NCBI GenBank assembly: GCA_001949185.1
Contig: BDGG01000001.1
Coordinates: forward strand, 3,179,324-3,243,323
Length of the DNA: 64,000 nucleotides
Reading direction: 5' to 3'
Source: Ramazzottius varieornatus
Taxonomy: Eukaryota > Tardigrada > Eutardigrada > Parachela > Ramazzottiidae
In this document: positions 35,723 through 46,336 of the stretch, in pieces
Layout of the letters: every line of letters begins with the position of its first letter
How positions within the stretch are numbered: position 1 is the stretch's first letter
Program-made: the position numbers and the translations under genes
The notes under the pieces: generated by a model
Told to the model about the DNA's origin: nothing
Databases searched by the model: none
What the model saw: only the letters and a program-made list of their open reading frames with translations

Positions 35723-38700
35723 ATGACGGAAGAGGAGACACTTGAGCAACGACAAGAAAATGAAGTTCTTGCATTGCAAGCCATCTTTGGAACCAGTGTC
35801 ATCGACGCTCGAAAGGGAGACGTGTGGAAGGTATCACAGATGCAATCTTTGTTTTGCGTAGTAGTTTGTACATCGTTTCCTAATTGGTATGTGGTGCAGG
35901 TGCGTCGACCACCGGAAGTACACCTGTTCCTGTTACCCCAAGAAAGCCAGGATAGAAAGGACGCTCATGTTTCTATAACACTTTGCGTGAAGTGCGGAGA
36001 ACAGTATCCGTATATGTACGTAGCTATGCGTAACATCCGGCTTTTGGAAGTTCGGGTTAACTGTCCGGATGAGCATATATGTATGTACACAACATGTAGC
36101 GAGGTTTCGTTGTAGTGCGCCTGGAATCACCTTCAGAGACCCGAAAGGATTGAGTGATGCGTCGGTGAAGCAGCTCACGGAGGAGGTGAAGAAGCTTGCC
36201 CACACCATGATAGGGCAGGTACTGAAGAGCCGAACAATTTCCATGGCGCACTTCCGGGCGTATGTGTAACTGGACTACGACTGTTTGGTGCAGGAAATGC
36301 TGTACTCATTGGCCGAATATGTTCAGCAGTTCCTCTACACGCGCAATAATCCTGCCAGCAAGTCTTTTCACGAGCAAATGCTCACTCAGAAGCAAAGAGA
36401 TGCCGAGAAAACCGAGTGCGAGAAGCGGAGATTGATGGAAGCCACAAGACAAAAGCGCGAACTCGAAGTAAGTCCCACCAGAAGTGCGTTCGTTACTATT
36501 GCGTTTTCGGATCGGGTTTCACGAAGGTCTACCGGAGTGGTCATTCGAACCTTCTCGTAGTACCTGCAAATCGAAAAAGAAGTCGAACAACGGAAACGGA
36601 GCATTCAGTTCCAAGAAAGTAGACAGCCAACACGTCCTACGGTAATTCCGCATAATGGCTCTTAAGTCAGTCAGATTCCGCAGTCCTGTTTAACTTTCCA
36701 TAAGGAGAACGATGATATTCCGGAACTGCAAAGCGCTGGCGACCCTTCAACAGAAGTTCCGAGGTCCCCGGGAGATCGTTCGGTAATGACGGCCCAGAAA
36801 AGCAACGACGAGGAAGTCAGTCTGCTGGCCGAACGAAAAGATGAGTTCGCGATAGAGTTGCGTTCCGGACGAATAAAGACATTGCGTCTCCTTTGGTCTA
36901 CTGGTAACGCTACTTCTTCTCCATGATATTCTGATCGAATTTCGGTTAGTTGAACATTTGTTGCTTAATAACAGGCCAAAGCTCCAGCGGGTGCTTCCTG
37001 CACCACGCCGTCGAAACAGATCGCGGCGCATCATTAACGCTGATATCCGAATGGATTTTACGATGGCGTCCAGCTCGCAAAAGCCAACAGTTGCTGGATA
37101 CCTTAAAGCAAGAGTCAGAACCATATTTCAGCCATCTAAGCTCGCTAGATCCCGAGATGCAGCTCCTAATGAAACTCAAGCATCCAGGTCTTGTGAAGTG
37201 TCTCGGCTGGAGTTACGGTTTCGACAAGGATCACGTCTATGTCCACGTAGGCGTCGTGCATGACGACACTGGATCTTATATCAAAGTTTTTCATGGGCCT
37301 GAAATCTGTTTTGTACTTCAGGTCCTGCAAGATTCGACTTCGGGTGTGACCGTAGAGAAGATGCTGTTCTCGCATGCGACGTTCTCTCTGGACCAAGCCC
37401 GCCTTTTGAGCACCAACGTACTGGAGGCATTGCAGTACCTCCATGCTAACAACGTAGTTCATAGACGCGTTTGTCCGTCATCAGTAATATTTTGTAACAG
37501 TGGAAGGTTTCTCCTCAGTGATATCTCCATCTTCACAAAGTTAGAAGACGTGTACCGGTACAGCCGGCACGAGGCGAAAGAAATGGTGAACTCTTCCAGA
37601 GGGTGCGTGAAGGTGTGCTTTGGGCTGAAAGTTCAAACATTCCTGCTCATCCGACTTCAGTGTTGATGAGATGTTTTTTATTTGCAGCGGAAAGAAATCA
37701 GACGTTCTTTCCTTCGCAACACTGCTATGCTCCGTGGTACTGGGGCAAGTCATCGAGCACGATGTCTACGATCCTCCTGTGACCGTACCAGCTGAGATGA
37801 AGGACTTCCTGTTCAAGGCATGCTGCGCGAACGAGAAGAGCCGCTGGTCGGTGGACCAGCTTCTACAGCACTCCTTCGTCCTGCAGCAGAGGCAGGAAAA
37901 CCCACGCTATGTTGCGCCAACAGCGGTAGAGCGAGGTACGGAATGAACTACCCTCTCGATCGTCAACGTAGGAAACGTATCTTAAACTTAAGTACGTGAT
38001 ATTGTAGGCTTCTTTCAAAACCTTCCACCGGATGAACCCCGAGACCATACATCCGACATTGCAGCTCAGTTGGCCAAGAGGTCGCTTCCTTTCTCGAATG
38101 AATCTCGACTTCAACGGGAATTTGAAATACTGGAGTTTTGTGGCAAAGGGGGATATGGGGACGTATTGAAGGTACTATACAATTTAGACTGGTCTGACTA
38201 CGGTCTTTATGCCCTTGTTGGAATCTCCATGTTGACAGGTTTGCAATCTACTGGATGGAAGAACTTACGCGATCAAGCGGATAGCACTGAATAAAAGCAA
38301 AGACAAGATGAACAAGCGGATCCTCCGAGAGGTACAGTTGCTGTCTCGTCTCAACCACGAGAATGTCGTCAGGTAAGCAGCCTGTTTTCTCACCAGCAAG
38401 ACTTTTTTGCGCACAGGAAACATATTGAGACATTTGATACATGTCGTTAATCTGTTGGTGCCTTAACAGGTATTACAATTCATGGATGGAAACAGTTACT
38501 CCAGAAAACAGCAGCACCGATACTTCAAATGCCACTTCGGTCATCACCCAGTCCGCGAACGCAAAGCCGAAGCCTGAGCCTACCAAGATCATCGACTCAT
38601 TTGGGTTTTTCTCAGATGCCATCGAGAGCCATGCGCCGCCTCCGGTCGACGGGTCGGTAGAATGGATGGACGACAAAAACGATGATCCAGGTCGTGCCTT

Positions 38701-41700
38701 GTCGGACGGTAGCGGTAGTCCAGTAACCGGAAACCTCTTCACAGCAGGATACGCGTAAGATTGACAGTCTAATATAATATTCGATATAATCAGGCAACTA
38801 TTTGGTCCCTAGTGTCTGTTTCCACTTATAGACACAGTCTCCATTCAAGCTCTTCCGAATCGTCTGAAGAAATTATCTTCGGCACGTCTGGAGGTCCTGC
38901 CGAAGAAGAAGTTGAGGTTGAGGTTAGCCTGAAGGCCACGGAAACGCCGCCGAACAATCCAGCTGGCGACAATGCGATCGGGTCGCCATCGCCGCATGTC
39001 GTCTTGTTCATACAAAGTATGCCTGAACTGTGTCAAATTTATCAACACATCTTTCATCTGAAACCATTTTTTGATTTTTGTTGTCTTTAGTGGAATACTG
39101 CGAGAAATCGACGTTGAGGACATGCATAGACGAAGGTCTGTATAAAAACCAAGAGCGTGTATGGAGGCTCTTTCGAGAAATGGTGGAGGGAATCGGACAC
39201 ATCCATCAGCAAGGTATCATCCATCGGGACCTCAAGCCCGCAAATATCTTCATCGACAGTCAGGACCACGTGAAAATTGGGGACTTCGGCCTCGCTACTC
39301 ACACCCTGATGAGTCGGTCTACTTTTGCCGACAACCTGGCTGAACTGGCAATGGAAGGTCTTGATGGACTGCTGGATGACGCTAGCCGAACTGGGCGAGT
39401 TGGCACGGCCCTTTATGTGGCGCCGGAACTGGATGGGCTTATAGGGAAAATGAGCTACTCCCAAAAGGTGGACATGTACAGGTACGGCTGATTTCCTCTT
39501 GGGCTCGACATCCACTATATTGGAAGTATTGACCGTACTAACTCTACCTTATTGTCTCAGTTTGGGAATATGCTTTTTCGAGATGGCTTTCCGAACGTTC
39601 TCGACCGGTACGTAAAACTTTGATGAAGTGACCATCCAGTGTGGATAAGTATCAAATGTATTACTTTTACCAAGGCATGGAACGGACAATGGTGCTAAAT
39701 GGAATACGCAAGCATCCGATTCAGTTCCCGGATGACTTTGATAATGAGAGCATGGTTAGACAGGTTTGTGTGCGCTTAATTGTTCTACGGTTCTACTTTA
39801 CTTCATGTACATTAGACACCTGAAAAAATATCCTAGCTATTTCGTTTCAGCGAACGTTGGTACATCTGCTGTGCGACCACGATCCCCGAAAGCGTCCACA
39901 TGCTGTCGAACTTCTGTCATCGGACCTACTTCCGCCTCCGAAAATAGAAGACGCGGAAGTGGACGAAATTATCCGCCACACTGTTCAGAATCCGCAAAGC
40001 AAAGCTTACAAGCGACTAATTTCCTCCTTGTTCTCACAGCCCACCAACGCTGTGACAGATCGGACTTACGATCTTGATGTCCGCAAGGGTATATCCAGTA
40101 GTCGCTTCATGCTGGCTTTCCAGTTCGTGGAGCAAACCGTCACGGAAGTGTTCCAGCTCCATGGTTCCGTTCGGATGATCGCACCACTGCTCATTCCGAA
40201 CCTCCGTTCAGCGGATACATACCGTCGAGCTCAGCTTTGTACCTTTATGGACTCTGAAGGCTCGCTCGTAAGTCAACAGTATTCCGTGGAAGTCAAAAGA
40301 TTCTCTTCCGAATTACGGTATACGGTATATATCCGAAATGGTTTCAACTTTTCAGGTATTGCTGCCGTACGATCATCGAGCGCCTTTTGCTCGCTACGTC
40401 GCTCGAAACCAGCTTCACAGCATGAAGAAATTCTGTGTGGACCGAGTCTTCCGCGGACGACGAGGTGGCTCCGCCCACCCGAAAGAACTGTTCGAGTGTT
40501 CTTTCGACGTAGTAACAGATGAGTCCGAAAGCCTGTTCTCCGACGCCGAGTGCGTCACTGTGGTGTATGAAGCTATCCAGAGGCTTTCGTTGAACCAAGA
40601 TCACACATTTCACCTCGCATTCAACCACACAGACTTACTTCGCGCACTCTTCCTCCATACTGGCATAACAGAAGAGAAAATCGATGCTGCTCTGGACTGG
40701 TTATGGGACGTCCGGGTGGGTACCTTTGGGAAAGCCCAAGCAAAGAGAATGCTGATGAACATCTGGGCCGTGGCAGAGCATGAGTATGACTTTTTGGAGA
40801 AAGTCCTGGCGTTAGAAGGTACCCTAGGAGAACTGGGTGGCCACTTCCGGGCGATCATTCGAAAGAAGGGCGTGGCTGGGTCGCTGGCTAAAAGAGCGCT
40901 TCAGGAGTGCGAGATCTACTTGAATCTGCTGGATAAGATGGGCTGTACGTTTCCGGCTGTCCTGTCGATTGGGTTGACCGACAAGTTGGTTCGCAGTGGG
41001 GTCGTATTCCACGTGGTACAGCCGCTGAAGCGAGAGACCGGGAAGCTTGGTCGGTCGGACATTTTGGCGGTTGGTGGGCGGTATAGCAGCTTGGTCCAAC
41101 AGTTCGTCGTCAAACGGGCTATCCAAGGTATTCTAATGCTAAGTATCAACAATGAAGCAGTTCGGAAGTCGAGATAGAGGTTGAATCCGCAAATGGGTGG
41201 GAAAATGAAAGAGAAACTTATATTTATTTTATCTTTCGGTGTCTCAGTGGATGTCGTCCTTTTCTATGAAAAACCTTACACGGCCGGGCTCATCATTTAG
41301 GCAGTCGATTCGTAGAAAAAGGCGTAAAACTGAGTCAGAGGCTAAAATACTTCTCCAAGAGTTTTGAGGTAATCCGTCTTGCTCTTTCCACTAGGTGTGG
41401 AAGAATTCCGGACGACTGTTGTCGGTGTTAGTATTGCCTTCGAGAAGCTCGTAACTGCTGCAATGGTCGCCGAGGACTTCGCTCCGAAAAGCTCGGTAGA
41501 TGTCCTGATAGCCGGAGCAGGAAATGGAGTTGCTGTGAAGGAGCAGCTGCTGCTACTCCGAGAGTTGAGAAGCAAAGGTGTTCGAGCGGACATTTTCGCA
41601 GAGTCTAACCAGAGTCTGGAGAATGCACAAGCTTTCTGCAAGCAGACCGGTGTTCACCTGGCCATACTCAAAGACGGCTACGTCAAGTGCTTCTTTGTGG

Positions 41701-44700
41701 AGAAGGAGCGAGTAGTCGAGCGGAAGCTTACCTTGGCGGAGATACCTGAGTGGTTCAGCCAGAAGATCTTCGGACCAAAGAGCGAAGTTACGGAGAATGG
41801 CCTCAGTGGGCGCACCTTCTCCATGTCGGTCGGGAACGAGAGTAGTGCAGAGTCTAGAGGGATACCGTCCAGCCTGCTTACGAAAGATGTCAAGGTGTCC
41901 TTCTTCACGTCTGAGAAGCTCATAGCAAGAGACCGGAAACGCCATTCCACGCATGTAAGTGACATCGCTCAACGATATCTATCATGTGCGAAGTATGACT
42001 TGTTACTCCCCCGACGAAGATTTTCAAAGAATTTTCCTGACTTCGAACTTCGGTATTTTTGATCAGATTATCCCCCAATACTAGCAAGGTACTTCACTTA
42101 TTTTTGGCAGCGAATTCATGCCTTTACGGTAGGAGCATAGGGGAAGAGAAAAGATAAACTCTCCGCAACCATTATTTCTCGTTGGACGTCCTCTAATTTT
42201 TCGGCATGGTGATAACCCTTTGGTATCAGGTCCTCTCATCTTTGAGTGTGCGGACGTGTTTGCGGAAGCGTTTTGCTCAATTTGTACTCTAGAGCTGTCT
42301 TGCAACATTAGTGCTTTGAGTCAGCTGAATAATTTCGTTTGGTGACGGCAAGTGTTTCATCATTCTTCCCCGTTCCAAAGAGGTCTAGTATTCGACTGTC
42401 GTTATGGATTTCACAGCGTTCTATAGATCGTAAAAATAGCGAGCAGACAGCAACCATAATTTCCATTTGAAGCCGCTCACGATTCGAAATTTTCTGCGGT
42501 ATTTCCGCTCTTTCAAAACATTCCAATTTTTGCTTCAGAACGTCATATAGAGCCCACTTATTCAGTGTTGCTTCAATACTATAGTGGAACTACAGTAGTT
42601 AGAATCCGGTCGCCCATGTTAAGCCAATGGCTAGAGCGGGTCATATTGAAATTCGATTTTGGATTATCAATTAAAATGCATGTACTAGAAGCATTACTGC
42701 ACCTATTGTGGCTGACAACAATGCGGTTTGAGATCGGTTCGCTCACGTTCAGAACCGGGAGGGTAAGGAAGGGTAAAACTCTGCGTTATCTGTAAGGTGC
42801 GCGAGGTAAACTGGGTACCCGATTCCCTCATTTTTTTGCCTTCCTGTTTTGTCTAAATAGCCAGCGATGATTTACTAAGACACCCTATGACCCCATTACC
42901 AGCGTACTCATCGTGAGTACAATACGGCACGTTTTCGCTCCCCATATTTTCCATTTTGCCCGGTTTGAATCAAAATTTTTTTCATTGCCTGGTCTGCGGT
43001 CTTATCACTGAAACGCAGCTGATGACCACTGGTCAGTACAACTTCCGCAGGTTGGAAAAAATTCTTACGATTTCGGGCAGTTTCGGGAGTATTTTGGGTT
43101 TCCTGTCTTTGCTACCATCTGTTCAGAAGAAAATGAAACACTAGGGGGAGCTTCCTCCACCGATACTAGGCTTGGGACAAACTTGGTGTCATCGGTGCGT
43201 CCAGAAAAAGATCAAAACGGTCAGGGCTACTCTTCCGAAGTTGGCCTTTACGGCCTGGCAATCTCCACCATTTCGAAATTATGAAAGTTGTCTATTGGTT
43301 AATTTGGGTTACGCCTTCCAATTTCCTCCAGTTAAATTTCTTTGCTCACTGTGAGTACGCTGGTAATCTGCCGACACAAAAAGCTTGGTATTCAGGGTAG
43401 AGCCCTGCAACATGCAGTACGTTCTGCACTGCACTGCATTTTACTGCAATACAGTGCAGTTGCAGTCGCCGAAATGGTGGGAAAATGCAGTTGCAGTTTG
43501 AAAATACCGAAGGGACTCTGAATCGCTTATCAGAGAAAGCTCGAGCTCCAGACAGCACAATCCTTTACCCAGGATGATTCCTCGATTTTTATAGCAAGCT
43601 CAGGCTTGCCATAGTTTGCTCCAATTTAAGAACTTTAGATGCCTGAACAGCTTTCTACGATGACCCAAGCGGTCTATGATTCATTCCAAAGCTCCGCTGG
43701 GAGGCCAGCCTTTTGGGTGGAGCTCTCGCAACAGGAAACGCGCACGTCGTTTGGGTTGTGCGGGGCGACCACATGCACCAGTAACCCTAATCTTGCAAAA
43801 GTGAGCACCGTTCATCGCAGTATACTGTTGTGGGCCAAAAAACAGTAGTAAAATCGGCTTTTTTTGCGTTTTCTGGCCGGGTTCTAACGTTTTTCGGTTG
43901 AATCTCCGTAAAACAACGACGTTTACGTTGTGTTTGACGTGCATTTCCGTTGGGGGCAGAAACTCTTAATTTTTAAATGCAGTACAGTGCAGTTGCAGTT
44001 TCTGGAAACCGGATACAGTGCAGAAGCGGTACTGGTTTTAGCTTCTGCTGCAGGGCTCTAATTCAGGGTGTTAAAGTCTCGTAAGGATTTTACGAGAGTT
44101 TAGGGAGAATCAAATTCAACGAGCTCCCCGAGCACGTTGTTTTCCACCTTCAATTTCGGTCTTTTGGTGGGGGTGACTTCCGAGCAGAAAATCTCCAGAG
44201 CGGAGAAGATTTCCCCAATCTCATACGGTACGCTTGTTTTCTGCTTCCCTTTGTGAAATGGAACATTCCTTCTTGCCCATGTGGGATGCGTTGGCGCCTC
44301 GAAAAAATTCAGTCTTGAATGACCTCAATTTTGGTCATCTACGATTCAGACAAAACTACTCCTGCTTCACCGTGGAGCTGAAAATTCAGAACAGTAGAAC
44401 GGTAAACGATAGCCAGGAGTTGGTAGAATGACAAAAAAAACTTTAGGAGAAAAGAACAAAGGGGAGTGTAACCACTATTTTTTGAAGTTGACGTGTTACC
44501 AGGATTAACAAGTAATACTTCCGCACCTGATACAATGCTCGCATCTTCGCGACATGACGTAAAGGTTACTGTTCTGTTCCAGATTGTTACACGACTAGAG
44601 CCACAGTTTCTTTCATTCAGCAGCACCGCTGTAGTTGAAATCCTTGCCATAGACCTTCCGGGCCAAGTTCTGAAACATCTGTCCGTCCATATATTCCTTT

Positions 44701-45078
44701 CACCTGATGGTCGCCTGTCTTTTGAAGAGTGGGCTTGCCTTTGTGACAAGTACGTGAGTCATATGTTATCTGTCATTATAGAGTATAGCCGTTACAAGGC
44801 GCGAAACGGGGGAGCGGGGAAACGAGCTCGGCATACAAGTGACGCACGCTTTCAGTCTTATCAACCGCAGGCGTGCGCTACTTGGAAAGATCTTCCCGGG
44901 TTCTCAAATGAATCTGCCTTTTGTGTTGACACTTTTCGCATGTTTCCATTCCAGGTTTCCGAAACATCGGAAGGCCCTCAAACAACTGCACGACGACCTA
45001 CACGAGGCCGCGTTCGACCCAAGAACTCGCCTGGTTGTCTTCAGTATTCTAGACGACACTTACCGATTTGTGACCTGA
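35723..45078 (+). CDS. EIF2AK4: GCN2 / eIF2-alpha kinase 4
   Basis: 21 exons: 35723-35830, 35900-36015, 36116-36218, 36294-36467, 36561-36641, 36705-36903, 36975-37246, 37322-37602, 37688-37935, 38008-38171, 38239-38372, 38470-38754, 38832-39016, 39091-39481, 39561-39607, 39675-39763, 39851-40267, 40356-41127, 41395-41954, 44583-44749, 44955-45078. The sum is 1638 aa; human GCN2 is 1649. Order: RWD domain (binds GCN1); charged helix; pseudokinase (LMKLKHPGLVKCLGW; VVHRRVCPSSVIF, lacking HRD); kinase with GKGGYGDV, YAIKRI, IIHRDLKPANIF, KIGDFGLA and GTALYVAPE, and an acidic insert; HisRS-like domain (LLPYDHRAPFARYVARNQL, GGRYSSLV); anticodon-like part; C-terminal ribosome/dimer domain (AVVEILAIDLPGQVLKHL, LDDTYRFVT). 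It phosphorylates eIF2-alpha during amino-acid starvation. The penultimate intron is 2.6 kb and packed with transposons. Confidence 0.96.
42899..43363. mobile_element. 465-bp non-autonomous TIR element (mariner-like TA target)
   Basis: The ends are CCAGCGTACTCATCGTGAG and CTCACTGTGAGTACGCTGG, inverted repeats of about 20 bp with two mismatches, flanked by TA on each side. There is no transposase frame. A diverged copy is at 27957-28433. The TA duplication suggests the Tc1/mariner superfamily. It lies in the GCN2 intron. Confidence 0.85.
43398..44060. mobile_element. 663-bp non-autonomous hAT-type element
   Basis: Terminal inverted repeats TAGAGCCCTGCA and TGCAGGGCTCTA are flanked by a perfect 8-bp direct repeat, ATTCAGGG (43390-43397 and 44061-44068). 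Subterminal repeats of CAGTGCAGTTGCAGT type occur near both ends. An 8-bp duplication, a TAGAG... terminus and subterminal repeats are hallmarks of hAT elements. There is no transposase frame. It sits 34 bp from the previous element in the same GCN2 intron. Confidence 0.92.
44826..44893. repeat. Hairpin element, copy H (GCN2 intron)
   Basis: Left arm ACAAGTGACGCACGC, right arm GCGTGCGCTACTTGGAAAG, about 20-bp arms. It lies in the last intron of GCN2 (44750-44954). Confidence 0.7.
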
Positions 45079-45409
45079 GGGAAAGCTCGAGCTTTCATTG
45101 ATTGCCTGCTCAATTTTTTTTCTATCTTTAAAACAACGGAACAGTTCCTTAGTTTGTACACAAATGTTCTTCCTCACGTTTTCTTTCAACAGAATCTTTC
45201 CACAGAACGATTTTTAATACTCGGCGGGAACGAAACTAAAGCATCTGTTTCGTCCAAATCCGAACTAATACCTGTTCTGTACACATGGGCAAACAAGAGG
45301 AACATCCAGAGGCGAAACAAGTCTGTAGTTCTTTAGGGAGGGAGGGAGTGTTGTTCTTGGTAGCCTAGTAAAATTACCGCCGGTCATATCGATTAGCGCA
45401 GTAGGTCCA
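45079..45409. other. Convergent 3' flanks, no gene
   Basis: 330 bp between the GCN2 stop and the stop of the TNF-receptor-like gene. It is AT-rich; I see no coding signal. Confidence 0.5.
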
Positions 45410-46336
45410 TCAAATTATTGCTTCATCATCGTCGTAAGGGTCTCCGGAAGGTTCAAGACTTGTCAACAGGCGGGCCGTCCCTTCCCTGGTCACCTGTTGC
45501 GAAAATTGTACTTGCAGACCCAAACCAAGGATTACATGGTAAGAAGAACGTCATGACCCCTTGTACTCACTTTGACTCCTCCATAGCTGAAGTTAATTAT
45601 GCGCCTTCTTTGTAGATGCACCAGGAGGATAACTGCAAAGAAGCTCGCGCAACCCAATGCGAAGAAGGTCGCCAGTAGGACAACTGCCAGAACGGTGTCG
45701 GGATTCTTCGCGTACTTCGACGAAATGTTATCAACTACAAAAAAAGAACGACTCAGGTATATGGTCAGGCTGTGGGAACTAACAAGCGAAGAGCATACCC
45801 AACCAAGACGCAGAAGGGATTTCGGTCGAGAAGGTGTGGTTATCGAAAGTATGTGGAGTATTTTCCTTCTGGAGGGCTTTTCGTTGTGATAATCCGCTTC
45901 TTTCAAGGACTAGCGGATGTTCGTTGAGGGAGGATTGAAGGACGAAAGACTCGTGCTGAGAGAGGGGATTTGAGTTTTTCTGTTGGGTGTATGATAGAAA
46001 GCTGTTTGAGTGTGACGATGAAGCATGCGAGGAGGAACTCGAGTGTTTTTCATGACGTAATAAACATTGACGATAATATTCCCACGAGTACGAGACCTCC
46101 TCTTGTTGATGGCACGCGCTACAAACTGTATTGGAGATCGTTGTGCACTTGGTCTGGACGAAGAAACCTTCACGGCATAGTGAGCAGGGTTGACAAGCGT
46201 CTAGGTGATCGTCCGCTGGGGAAAACGAAATCCCTGCTATGCATGAGGAACACAACGTGCCGTGGGTAACGTTGCAGATGCTGATAACACCAAAGTGAGC
46301 TGGGCATTTTTCACAGTGGAGATGAGAATAAAACGG
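45410..46336 (-). CDS. TNF-receptor-like single-pass membrane protein, N-terminus unresolved
   Basis: Three exons placed, minus strand: 46336-45799, 45734-45571, 45493-45410 (stop TGA), about 261 aa, in frame. The ectodomain starts with Cys-rich repeats in the TNFR pattern: CEKCPAHFGVISIC, GTLCSSCIAGISFSP, CQPCSLCREGFF, CTTISNTVCSAC. A Ser/His/Gln-rich stalk follows, then one membrane segment (TVLAVVLLATFFALGCASFF) with a basic stop (HLQRRR), then a cytoplasmic tail of about 43 residues ending DPYDDDEAII. No death domain fits in the tail. A candidate first exon with a signal peptide (PPQLFLLYFLLFR, followed by GTAAGT) lies at 47261-47179 on the same strand, but the exons linking it are not identified. 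Ligand and signalling are unknown. Confidence 0.7.
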
